A DNA stretch of 64,000 nucleotides, from contig JAJNNX010000068.1 of assembly GCA_023159155.1 (NCBI GenBank), positions 186,001 through 250,000 on the forward strand, given 5' to 3'. The translations under genes were made by a program, and so were the position numbers. Positions 33,205 to 44,780 of the stretch are shown one piece after another (position 1 is the first letter of the stretch; each line of letters begins with the position of its first letter). The stretch comes from Ustulina deusta (taxonomy: Eukaryota; Ascomycota; Sordariomycetes; Xylariales; Xylariaceae). The notes beneath the pieces are model-generated. The model did no database searches. It was not told where the DNA came from and was given only the letters and a program-made list of their open reading frames with translations.

Positions 33205-35972
33205 CTAAAATGTATCTCTAAAAGGCGGATAAACACTACCACGCGGTACAAAGGGCATAGATGGCGCACCCGGGGCGACTGTTGCGCCCACAGCACTGGG
33301 ATCAGTGTGTCCCAAGCCATCATGTAACTGGGTGTGTTTAACCGAGACGCCTTCGAATATCCTCGACATCTCGCTAGACATCTGCACTCCGGTCTGCATG
33401 CCGTCGTACCCTGGGGATGGCGGCACCAAAAGTGCGTGGGCGAAAGGAGAACTCGTCAAAGGGCTTGGTCCTGTCTGGCCATGACCGGTGGCCAAGCCGG
33501 CCATCGTTAGCGCAGCACTCGAGTGGGGATCCTCAGCGAGCCCAAGCCGAGGAGCCACGTCCCGTAACGATTTAACCGTGCCCCAGAGACGCTTCGATAC
33601 CCACGACTTCGCCGACATGTCCTTGAGGAGTTCTAGGGCCATGTAGAACTCATCCCGGCACGATGAGCTAAAATTCACCGGCGCGTGACAAGACGCCACG
33701 AATAGTATGGTAATGGCCGATGATAGGAACTGGTGATAGAATATCTGCATCCTCCGGTAGACATTTGTGGTGTTGTTTAGATGCGCTAGATACCGAATCG
33801 TGTTTTTGGCCAGCTTAACAGCAACCTCGGCATCACGCAAATTGTCCATGATGCTACTGTGCGTGTGAAGGATAGGAGTGTGAAGCCACATTCGGATTTG
33901 GTTGTATCGCAGCCATGTCCAGATTTGTAGACGCTGGATATCGTACTCCTTCTGTGAATTTACTGGTGGACTAAGATACTGGGGTAAATCCTCCCAATCA
34001 GAAAGGTCCAGCTGTACTTCCTTTGGTAGGTCATTATACCACTTCTTGATCAGCTGATCCAAGTCTTCGATATCGTCTACTGGCCCATCCATGGTTACCT
34101 CCGCGTCAAAATGTCGAACGAAGCGCCACACTTTTCCGCTGAGTTTTGAATATCTTATCATCATCACCAGGAAAGGGTGCTGTTCCTAACATGATAAGTA
34201 TTAGAGAATTATGCAGGTGGAGCGGGCGGAAGTAAAAATCAAGAAAGACTCCAAATCATTTCGTGCATCTTCGGGTTTGCAATCCCACTTACCGGAGATG
34301 GCAGATCAGGATCTATCTCCTCATCTGGCACTACATATGGAAGGCCAGCAGAGAATGCCCATCGACGATCCAGGACGTACGCGCTCCAAAATGTGTTGAT
34401 AGCCAGGCTGCGTTCCTCTTCATCTTTGATCTGCTCAACGATATCCCGTCGGTGAAGACCCAATTCGAGGCATAGTCGCACAACCTGACCCATGACGCGC
34501 CAACATAAGACCTCGTCCGCCGAAAGAAAATGGTATCCAGCCTAAAACTGTCAGTCGTTGTTGAATGCAGGATCACGCGATATTGCGATAACGGAGACCA
34601 TCTCCGAAGGGAAGAGCGGACATACAACCAGAGCCAAAAAAGGCAGATTCTGGACATTCGGCGGATCACTCATCAGCATCCTATTCGCAATGGGCTTGAT
34701 ACCAGCAAAAATCCTTTGAGCCTGCGCACTATTTCCATGACCTTCGACAAGCAACCCACTACACAGGACAATCTTCAGTAGCAAAGTATTCGGATCATTG
34801 ATACCGCCCTCCTGACCGTCCGCAAAACCACTTTTTTTAGCAGCCGTCATCCATGTAGCTAGCGTTTTGGCGTGAGAGATGATCGAGTCGATGCGAAGAA
34901 CAGGGTACATGATGCCCACTTCTTCTTCATAGATGCGGCACAGACGAATCATCTCATCTTTGTCAAGTTCCCACAGTGCATCCGCCGTAGAATTCTCGGT
35001 AGGTGGAACAACCTGAGGCGCCAGCTTAGGAGACGTGCCAGGCGTCTCGTGGGGGTGGCCGTTTGCATCGGCGTTGTCACTTGGGTAAGAGTATCCCATC
35101 TTATGCAAGGTGTTCTTCGCAACATCCAGGCTAAAGCGATTACTTGTAGGACCCCGGAAGGCAAAAGGAGGCTGACGTGGTTGCGGGAGCATCGTCATGG
35201 TGGTCGAAGTCGGCGTGCTGGAGGTCGAGGGCCCAGTCAGGGTGCGGTCAGGTTGGTATAGAGGGCCACCGGCTCGCAAGGTTTCGGCTCGCAGTGCATT
35301 TAAGTTGTTGAACAGGGTGTCGACCTGCTCTTGGAGATGGTTCACCTGCGCTGCCATCTGCTTGAACTCGTCCGAGTCTTTGAGGCTGCTGGCGCAGCAG
35401 TTTGGGGCGTATAGGCATTGCAGGTTGAGGTGGCCACACCGCCCACAGGGGGTCTCTCCGTTGCATTTGATCTTGCGGCGCTTGCATTCATTGCAAGCGA
35501 TGGAAATGTATCGATTCCGCTTACTTCTCTGCTGGGGCCCAGACCTAGGGGCGTTCGGCGAGTCGTCATCGTCGTCGTCGACGTCGCCGCCGGGGGTTTT
35601 CCGCTTTGCACCAATAACCGAAGCCGGTGTGGGCGCCCCCGGCGTTGAAGCGGATACGGATGGCGTTGCGGACGATGTTACTGTGTCGTGTCGCGCGGCG
35701 GAGGGGGGTTGTTTCTTCTTCGTTGTCTTCTTGTCGGGTTTATTAATGCCCTGGCGCGGTTGTGTCCGCTGCGCAGTGGAAGGAGAGGCGTTGTGATTCG
35801 AGGGCGCATCGACGGCGAGAGACCCTCCGTGGCCCACGTTTGCTATCGTCGCGGTCGCTGTTGGAGACGGGGTGCGCAGTGTAATGGGGGGCACAACTGT
35901 GGCGGCTGCAGGAGGATCAGGGAGTGTGGTTAGGAATCGCACCTCGCCGACTTGATTCTCGAAGAACTCCAT
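33205..35972 (-). CDS. Zn2Cys6 transcription factor with fungal-specific TF domain
   Basis: Exons 35972-34626, 34541-34293 and 34185-33205; introns 34625-34542 (GTATGT...TTAG) and 34292-34186 (GTAAGT...TTAG), all phase 0, 858 residues. A low-complexity Ser/Thr/Pro N-terminus with an acidic run (DDDDDD) precedes the binuclear zinc cluster at about 160-187, CNECKRRKIKC...CGRC...C, with the standard 2-6-5-2-6 spacing. A short coiled coil follows (QMAAQVNHLQEQVDTLFNNL). The middle homology region begins at RLCRIYEEEVGIMYPVL. It runs through LPFLALVAGYHFLSADEVLC (restored by intron removal) and RVMGQVVRLCLELGLHRR to the heme-regulator-like helical region. It is a nuclear DNA-binding regulator, plausibly of the neighbouring aromatic or tailoring genes, though nothing in the sequence ties it to a target. 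Confidence 0.93.
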
Positions 35973-37486
35973 GCCCTTGTATCTTCGGCTGCTATTTCAT
36001 TCCTCTCTCGCATTCGCAGCGCAAGCATCGCAAGCGTCATGGCCGCGGGATTTGTCCGTATGAGCGGTAGGGGAGAGGGGAGTAGTAGGAGGTTTGGAGA
36101 CGGTGAGAAAGCCTGTAATGTGCATTCCAAGAAACATCCTACGCTATACCGATACGTCCTTGCCCGGGTTGCGAGAATCTCCTTCCAGCTTCCTGTTGGT
36201 CGCTGTAGGTTACCCTGATTGTCAATACTAGCATATTACTGGGCAGGTTACCGCACAGTATACGTGTTGTGTCCTGTATCCATACCTCCACTACATGCAC
36301 TAGAACTAAGTGATAGGTGTCTTAGTGTAGGAAGTAACAAATTACCTAAGGTATTTGCCTGTAGGCTAGTAGATGGCACTGCCTAGCGTAATGTACGCAT
36401 AGGTCATAGGTAACTGCATGGACCATTCTCCAGGCAGGGCTTACCTCTGGGCTGACAGGCTACATTACAGATGTTCTAAACTTCCGTGACGATCCCCAGC
36501 TTCCAAATCACCGATCTAAGCCGCTTCAAGCAATTTAAAGCGGGAAAGCATTCGATAACCTGCTTTAGCTGAAAATCGAATCCTTGGCTCTGCAAGCCTT
36601 CAACTCTAAAAGCAGAACAGTAACAAGATCTTGTTTTTTCCCCTGCCTGCCCAGACAAATTAATCCTCTCCATCCTATTTTGCGCCTATTTTGTAGCTTA
36701 GATTACCGATAAGGCATTGACACGAGAACACCCTAAAATACCACGTGGGCATATCATGTGGGTAGGTACTTACTAGTATCCTTCCTGATCATTAGTGGCA
36801 TCGTGAAATTCATTCAGGCGTGTAACATGCTAGGTCGGCAATATCCGGGAGACATCCCTTAATTAGGTACAGAAACTATGTAGATGGTAGCTATTACCAT
36901 CAAGTTACGACAAGTACACCGCGATAATGGGTAATCTATGTATCTAATTATGTATCCTTTCACAATCATGGCTTAGGTCACAGGTACCGGTAGACCAACT
37001 TGCTTTTTGCACTTTTATAGGAGAGGAGTTGCAATAGATTCTTACACTCAACGTAATCTATACTATAGTAAGCTTAGTCCAACACTACACCTAGCGAAAA
37101 CAGGTAGGTGCCGAAAGCACTGATGGCGCTAATAAATCATTAGGTAAGATGTCTTTTACAGTATATACTTAGTGGTTTATACTGTACGACGTACACTAGA
37201 ACTTCGAGGCGCGTAACCTGAAAAGAGATTACCAGTTATTCCAGAAAAGATATTTTTATCTATCCATCACGATACAGCGCTCGTTCGGGTAAGGTAGTAA
37301 GAAAGTCTAATTATCTGAAAGATTACAGAGTCGAGCTTCATTGATGGATATCGCTCACGCTAGAGTCGATCTACGATAGTAGATATGTTGAGATTTGTCG
37401 GCCGAGATTTGTTTCTTAGTTGCGCATGAGGCGTTTCAGAAATACACTATCCATCATGAGACGAAGTCTCCATTCTTATCGCCGTG
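35973..37486. other. Intergenic between TF start and FAH 3' end
   Basis: About 1.5 kb without a supported gene. It is rich in short taggta/cctagg words, as in several other spacers of this window. It carries an 8-bp inverted repeat (acagtata/tatactgt, 12-bp loop) at 37158-37185. Confidence 0.5.
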
Positions 37487-38837
37487 TCACAGAGGCAGGG
37501 CTGTTTCAATTCGCCCAATACACTCGCCAAAGCCGACCCTCTGCCCCGGCTTCCCACAGCTTCCGCGGATTGTAATGGTATCGCCGTCCTTCAAGAACCG
37601 ACGAACATCCATGCCATAAAGCATAATGTCTTCTTTGCCTCCTTTGCTGAGCTCTAGGAGACTGCCGCTTTCTCCGGGGTTCGGCCCGCTGATAGTGCCT
37701 GAGCCGAGTAAGTCGCCGGTATTCATCGGACAGCCGCCCAGAGAGTGGTGGGCTATCATCTGCGGGAATGACCACATCAAGTTCTTCGAACTTGTCTGGG
37801 AAATCGTCGTCGTATCTCCTTCGGGTGCTGTGAAATGTCAACGACGAAATTTCATTATCCGATTGACATGTTCGCCACCTACTTCGGATGTCGACCTCTA
37901 GCTCGATATCGAACACTGTCTCTTCTCTGCCGTCTTTTAGGTAGTCTTGTATCGCCGTTTGATTCTCAATTGCCTTTGTCCGGAATGGTTCCAGGGCGTC
38001 GGCTAAGACTACCCAGGGGCTAATGGTCGAGGCGAAATTCTTGCCGTTAAATGGGCCCAGTGGAACATATTCCCATGTTTGTATGTCGCGCGCGCTCCAA
38101 TCATTCAGAAGAACGTACCCGAAAATGTGATCCTCAGCATCGGCGACCTTGATGGGCGACCCCATCCGGTTCGGTGTTGCGATGATGCAGCCTAATTCAA
38201 GCTCCATGTCTAACCGTCTGCTGGGCCCTGTGATAGGCTGCTTGGGCTCTGCAGTCGGATCAAGCAGAATCTGCCCGTTTGGACGACGAATAGGTGTGCC
38301 TGAGACCACAATACTAGAAGCCCGTCCATGGTACCCCACAGGCAGGTGCGTGTAGTTTGGCTGCAGAGCGTTCTGCGGCCCGCGAAACATGACGCCGACT
38401 GCATAAGCATGATGGTATCCCGCATAAAAATCAGTGTAATCCCTAATGTCCATGGGAAGATGACTCTTGACACTTCTTTGGGGGAGAAGAGCATTTTGTC
38501 GTAATTCATCGTTGTCTCTCAGCACCTCCGGGTATGTCGTCTCAGCCGATAGCAGGCGTTGTATAACACTCCGCACATCTCGATGTAGCCCCCGTCCCAA
38601 GGCTGCAAATGCATTGAGTGTTGGTTCAGAGAAGACATTCTCCTTTCCTACTAGGCCTGGGAAGAGTTCCGTGAACCGGTTATGAGTAGACAGGACTTTG
38701 AGATCAAGAACATGAGCGCCAATCGCCACAGCGACATGCGGCGCGGGGTCGCTTGATGTGCTTATTATTCCAAAGGGGATGTTGGCGAGGGAGAAAGGAG
38801 TCTCGGGGGAGACATCAGGCACCCAAGTGGAACTCAT
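37487..38837 (-). CDS. fahA: Fumarylacetoacetase
   Basis: Exons 38837-37883 and 37827-37487; intron 37882-37828 (GTAGGT...ACAG), 431 residues, the family length. It hydrolyses fumarylacetoacetate to fumarate and acetoacetate, the last step of homogentisate catabolism. The N-terminal domain is followed by MDIRDYTDFYAGYHHA (metal-ligand Asp, catalytic His), LPVGYHGRASSIVVSG, MELELGCII (Glu ligands) and VLLNDWSARDIQTWEY (Asp ligand). After splicing come MWSFPQMIAHHSLGGC and TGDLLGSGTISGP, the conserved C-terminal core. The intron is needed because the unspliced frame loses this core. Together with homogentisate dioxygenase at 20.2 kb, two of the three homogentisate-pathway enzymes are present; the GST-like isomerase is not seen. 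Confidence 0.95.
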
Positions 38838-39566
38838 AGTATCGATTAATTCAGCGAGAAATCAATCGTCTTGAGGGGAAATAAAGATCCTCCAAATGCT
38901 CTTAGAGATACTTGGACTGACAATCCTGACGTCGAGAGGCCAAGATGTCCGACGCAAGCCGCGCACATATTCCGCTGTGGGGTTCTTCTTCCAGCATCCC
39001 CGCCAAGTTCTTTCAACTACCGATGTCACTCTGATTCTTGGCTCGGGATCTATAATAATACCTACCACTATAAATGTTTATTTAGAGGAGAACTCAAAAA
39101 AGGCCCTGGGGGATGTAAAGGCTTGTATCTTTCTTTGACAGCATGAAAATAAACGCCTATTTAAAATGTTGCGACTTGCGGCTTAGGACTAGTAATACAG
39201 TACACATAGCAATAGACGGACAGTCAACGATATCGGTTAAGAGAACGTACGAGAGTATGTTGAAACCCATTTATATTTTTTTACTCATCTTTGACCCCAG
39301 CAGTTTAGTACGGAGATGTAGCTCAGCGATGGAAAATGAGTCCAATAGAAGTGTCACCTATAATATAACAGGATATTGATACACCTGAATACCCCCTTTG
39401 TATGACAACCCAAACCCCTAAAACCAGTCGTTAGGTATGCATCATCTACTACCAGCCCAAGGTGCACGGACAACAATGCATATGATAGAACCTGCACACG
39501 AGATAAACTCCTGACATCGAGTACATAGAAAAAAAAATAAAAAAAAAATAAAAAAGACTCTAATTA
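38838..39566. other. Intergenic, FAH promoter side
   Basis: About 730 bp. An A-rich tract lies at about 39529-39556, beyond the peroxidase stop codon, and may include its polyadenylation region. No gene is seen. Confidence 0.4.
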
Positions 39567-40720
39567 TCACCGCGAAGGGATGACCTTCGTGATTTCCGTA
39601 AGCTCGTTCAAGTTGTTGACGCCGAGAATACTCATGCGGAAGTAAGCTTGAGCGTAAGCCTTGTAGAACCCAAGTCAGCGATTTTGCACGGGGGCAAACG
39701 TATCCAGTTTTCCCATAACACCACACGGGAAAGGGAAAGGGAAACACTTACGGGACTCCACAACGCCTGGCCGGAGGCGCCGGCGAAAGCCTTCCATTGC
39801 CCCCGGGTCGTCGCGTGGGTGGCGAGCGCCTTGTCGCTGTGCAGGATGAAGAAGGTCTTGTTATCGCCCGTCAGGGTCTCGCCGTAGAAGGAGGCGTCCC
39901 AGATCTGCGGGTCCGTGTCCAGCGGGGCGCCGGCGCGGCTCGGGTCGACGAAGCGTTGCTTCGCGGCCGTGTGGGCGCCGACGAGCGCGACGAGATCGCT
40001 CGCGGTGAACGTCTTGTTGCGGAAGAGGTCGATGAGGATCGGCGCGTCCATGGCGGGCGAAGGTAGCTTGCCCGTGGGGGCCGCGCGAGAGTCGTCCTTC
40101 CTGCCCGCGAAGGCGCGGATGCGCGGGCCCCCTGGACACGCCACGGTCCCGACGATGGCGCCGAGCTGGATGATGTCTGCCATGCCCGCGCCGTAGGGGT
40201 GATACGCGGCGTAGTAGGTCTGCGTCACGGCGCCGATCTCCGCCAGGCCGAGGTTCTCTCTGCGGCTGAGCTCGTCTGATAGAAGGAGGGAGCCGTCTGC
40301 TCCGCCGTACGTGGAGTAGATGTCCCAGGCGGCGGCATCGTGGAAGCCTTGGCGGATGGCGCCGCGACCGAGGTTGGTGCAGCCGTTGGCATCGGCGAAG
40401 TCACCCCACATCCTGTTGGCGACGTAATACCACACACAGAGAGGATCTTTTGTGCAGGCACTGGAGCCGAGTGCTCCGGGTGGCTTATAGGCAGCGCTCG
40501 TACCGGGGTCGGTAGCGCCCGTTCCTAGCTGGAGGATGTTTTTGATAGTCTGTCCCACTGTCGTGAGTATGCCCGAGACTAGGTCGCCGAGGAGGGTACC
40601 AGAACGGGCACCGAGGACGAAATCATCGCGACTTTGGATCTCAGCCATGACTCTGTCCATGCCCGGGTGGGCAAAGACTGGAGCAGCAGCTGAGACGAGA
40701 AAGACGGTAGATATCTTCAT
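39567..40720 (-). CDS. Secreted class II-like fungal heme peroxidase
   Basis: Exons 40720-39752 and 39659-39567; intron 39751-39660 (GTAAGT, CTGAC branch, CAAG), phase 0, 353 residues. A signal peptide is present (MKISTVFLVSAAAPVFA). The distal side is AIRQGFHDAAAW (R123, H127), the calcium-binding GGADGSLLL follows, and the proximal His lies in DLVALVGAHTAAKQ (H250). This is the plant/fungal peroxidase superfamily of the ligninase-like ascomycete group. It oxidises phenolic or other substrates with H2O2 outside the cell. Whether it has manganese or surface-Trp sites of true ligninases cannot be judged by eye. The short last exon ends SILGVNNLNELTEITKVIPSR. It is unrelated in fold to the DyP peroxidase at the left edge. 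Confidence 0.9.
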
Positions 40721-42516
40721 GTTGAATCGCTGAATCTAGGAGTGAGTGAGGGTGTATAATGATATGTCTACACAACAGTAGGGGTGTATGTAGACCAAGC
40801 TCAAAAGGCGTGATATGTTCACGAAAGGATGGCAATATATGAAAGAGAATGTCGGTTCGGCACGCTGTGGATAGGAAGTCTAGTCAACAGATCGTGTTGG
40901 GAGAGGAAATAGTCTTCATCTTATATCATATCTCCATTTCTTAGCCTCGTTGTTTTTTATACCAACACTGCAAAGCCCCATGCCTCTCCCGCTTGTACCA
41001 ATCCCGCGGTTGCCGAGAGGGCGAGCTGCAGCCTCCGGGCAGCCTGCGGTGGTCGGGTACATACGTTGATTACTTTTTGGGTAGAAGTTGCGAGAGACTT
41101 GCGTTGACGACCGACCCTCTGTCTGCAGGTGTTTCTACGGTGGGTCAACATGTCAGGTACAGGGCTTGCAAGGTTGAGTTTGGTACCAAGATCCAACATG
41201 CAGTCATTCTAGACGACTCTTTTTTCTTGGTTGGGGAGAGGTACGGAGAGCGGTGCGGCTAACGCGAGGCACGTAAGGATAGGTCTGTAGCTAGACTTCG
41301 GGATGCGTCCCAGACGTTGACCATATTGGAACATGGCGGCGGCTTGGGCTTGAACTAGGCGTTGGTCACGAGCCATCAGCTTCGCTATATCGCCACGCGC
41401 TATAGGGAGGCTGTCTAAAGTACGTATGATTTTTAAGGCAACAAGTGATATGTTGCCATCACTTTGGCGCCTTTGCCCAGCCTGATCGTTAATGTGATGA
41501 CAATAGGCAAGACCTTGGTTGGCCGGGAAAATCGAAGCCTCAGTGCCCCCCTTGGCACTAGGTTGGCGTCGTGTGTCGACTTTGCTTGGAATATCCAATA
41601 ATGCCTATACTGTGTCATTACCATGCATTCGAACTGTTGGAAGCTTGCGTAAAGGAACAGCTGATAAAAAGATTGAACGCCGAATTCCGGGTTGTGAACC
41701 GGTGCACAGCCCGGCCGACATATCCTTCGGTCCCGGTTATGCAACCCAAACGCACGAAAACCGACAGTGTGGTGTTGAGCTGAGGCCCTTTTTATCTGTG
41801 GTGGTCAGATTCACCGACAGGTGTGTGTCGTCGGTTCTGCCTGGGCCGACGTTGGGGACACTTCATTTAATCTTCGTTCATACGAGAATTTCGTTCCCGG
41901 TCACGATGATGCACACCGGCGGACCAGAAAAGAAAGGCCAAGAAAGATTCAGCTCAGGTCAGCGGACTAAATAAGCAGACACCTGAGAGGACAGCCGCTC
42001 CTATATTTAGTCACACTTGGCAGCTCAGTCTAGATGGTACTAGATCCACTGTGCATCTGCCTACCGTTCACCACACCCTGCATGATGCAAGCCACACCTG
42101 GGTATAGTGTAGGCATGAGAGTGTTTCTTGCCGATCAACACCGGGGTCAGGACTGCTAGGTACCGTATAGGACTATTATAATCAAACCATGCCTCGAGTG
42201 GCTGCATGAATGCCGAGGTCGAGAGTAAGAAAAACGGTGATACCTAGACGCGCAGCTTAACAACGCGGGCTGCGGTGAGCGATAATTGTAAGATTAAGAG
42301 GGATGGAGCATAATGCTGTGCGACTTGAGTGCAATTTTTAATCCGGACATTAGAAGGGAGTCTTTTATCAGTGGTTACTCGTAGAGAACATGGTGCCGAG
42401 GCCAACTGAGGCACCCAAGTCCTCCTCATCAAATCTCGCTCTGCTTCAGTGCGACGACACACAGATTTTCGAACCGCGCGGCTCAATATATTCGCAACAA
42501 CCCACCAATGACGTTG
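40721..42516. other. Intergenic, no supported gene
   Basis: About 1.8 kb between the peroxidase start and the dienelactone hydrolase stop. Several medium ORFs overlap on both strands without domain character, so I leave them out. Confidence 0.45.
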
Positions 42517-43725
42517 TTAGTACTTGACACCCTCAAAGTGCTTTTCAAACCATGCTATCGCCTGATCCTCAGCTTCAGCAGCTCCTTTGGGATCATCATT
42601 TAGCACGTCTACGCGGCAGGCAAAACCATGGCCATAACCAGGATACACGCGGCATTCACCTTTCTGGCCGTCGGGCTTTTCTATGACGATCTTCTCCAGT
42701 TGCTTTGCCTAAGTTATAACACTGAAGTCAGCGATGTCCGCATATGGTAAGAATTTTTTAGAGTTTCGGGAGCTTGCAGGAGAAGCAAGGGGCGGAATAT
42801 GCCCACTTATGCGATCCGTGGCTCTGGGACGTGCTAAAAGGGGGAATGAAGGGCTCCAGCAACTAACCTGCTCAGGGGAGACCATATTATCCTTATCACC
42901 TACGGCAAAGCTAACAGGGATGGTCATCTTCTCTATGTCGTCAAACAGAGTGAGGAAGCTGGGATGTGCTGTAAATCCTGCGTCTATCAGTGGCTTGCCT
43001 TCGACTGTGAAGCCCTCGGCTAACGAGACGACATGCTTGCCACCCCAGCAGTAGCCAGTAATGCCGGTGGGAAGATGGGCGGCTTCGTTGCGGCGAAGTG
43101 ATTCCATGAAAGACTTGACGATAGGGATTGTCTTCCCAGGCCGGGTGAGGATGATTGCGGGCAGACCATAACGAATAATTGACAGAAAGTGATATCTTCA
43201 TCGGGATTCAGGTCACTAAAAACGGAATTTTCTAAACAGACGGGCACCCAACTTACGGTTTGGAGAAGGTATCTTGCCACGTTTTCGCAGCAAGAACCTT
43301 TTGCATTGAATTAATCATTGAGACTGGCGCAGCGTTGCCTGTTTCACTGTAAGCCGAAGACGCCCTTGATACCGGCTGCTCTGCCTATATGTAAGGCCAG
43401 TCCTACCGTTCATGAAATCCGGTAAGTAGACACGATAGTCCTTCCTTCTCGCGAAACTATCAGCCATGAGTCGGATGTTCACGAAGTCCCAGCCGAATAT
43501 GTCAGGTGCGAGAACTGCACCAACTCAAGTCAGCGACTCCCTCCTGGACTGCGTGCCGTAGTTTTGCGGTGAGAATTATTTCGAATCTCACGTACCGATG
43601 ATGCCCTCGGGAGGGTTTCCACTGGCCGGCTCGGCGACATAGACATCAAGACCGTGAAGCTTCGTGACAGTACCCGTGGGCGTCCCCTCGTGAACGGCGC
43701 CACTGAAGCAAGCGGGACATGACAT
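42517..43725 (-). CDS. Dienelactone hydrolase family protein
   Basis: Five exons: 43725-43596, 43514-43407, 43338-43257, 43195-42868 and 42708-42517; all phases agree and give 279 residues. Introns have GTACGT, GTAGGA, GTAAGT and GTTAGT donors. The N-terminus MSCPACFSGAVHEGTPTG and then GWDFVNIRLMADSFARR and VYLPDFMNG are typical. The catalytic triad is Cys in GYCWGGKH (C156), Asp in AVGDKDNM (about D207) and His in YPGYGHGFA (H243), the signature of alpha/beta-hydrolase dienelactone hydrolases. Members open lactones formed in aromatic degradation, but many fungal paralogues have no known substrate. The least certain junction is the exon 3/4 acceptor, an AAG at 43197-43196 chosen because it restores the reading frame. 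Confidence 0.9.
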
Positions 43726-44780
43726 GGCGAATAACGAACGACCTGATTGACAGATGACAGATTAATGATGAAACAACAGAAAAATAAGGATATTATCAGG
43801 TTGATCTATATGGGCACTACACGCTTGCTTATACGCTTGCTTATCTGCTACCTACCTACCTACTATCAGGGTTGTTGTAAGGTGTGCCTACAGTGCCTGG
43901 GCAGTACGCATCCACTGCTAGATGCCCGACTAGACGGTGTATAGGGAGGTAGTGAGTCCTTATCTCCGGTGGCTGGATTCCAATCTCTTCGTGGTGCGGC
44001 GGCGATAAGGCCAGGATCCAAGGATGTATTTAGGCCGGGACTATTTCTCTCCCGCCGGTCCAATAGATGTCCCTCAGTTACTCAGCATGAGCTAAGGAAA
44101 CGAGCCGCCCAGGTATAACATGATCGTAACGCTGCTGGTGTAGTTGAAGCTGACGTAGGTAGGATTTAGATAGGATGTCCTTTGTTATCTCGGCGCAATA
44201 GGTATCCTGCACTAGCCACTAGCGTATGCACGCAGCAAGGACCCCTCAATTCCAGGTTAGAATACGAAATACGGAGGCGTGTCAATTCCATTTGAGAGTC
44301 CGTGGTCGATTTTATCCCAGCTTCAATAATATGGGACACAATTCGGGCACTCTAAGAAAATTCTCCGGGGAACATCGCCTCCGAGCCGCCACAACGAATC
44401 TCAAAGTAGCCTCGGGAAGCACAAATGAGAGATCATGGCCGTGTGGGAGGCTGGAGTAGCAATCAAGCACCCCGCTATGCCACGCTGAACCCGCTCTCGG
44501 AGCCGAGGTTTGGAGATATGATGGGTCATGGCGCGTCGGGGAGGAGGTTATAGCGCGGTACACTAGGTACTCCAGCTCATGTTCCCGGCACCACCCACGG
44601 TTCTTGTCGGCGTTTCCTCCTGCTGTAGCTGGCTGTGGAGTACGTTGTGCGCCAGATCGCATGGTTTGTAGGAAATCCTGCCCCAGACGGCTTTCCCATG
44701 CATTCCTTCAAGCTTGAGAGCTAACGCGGGCGCATCTTACTGGACTGGGTAACACGTCCAAACCGGCAAAACTACACGCC
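43726..44780. other. Intergenic between divergent genes
   Basis: Promoter region of the dienelactone hydrolase and the DUF885 gene. Only short ORFs without domain character are found. Confidence 0.45.

Noticed and set aside
41209..41974. Overlapping ORFs of 103-151 residues
   Set aside because: Open on both strands in mutually exclusive frames with no domain; not supported as genes.
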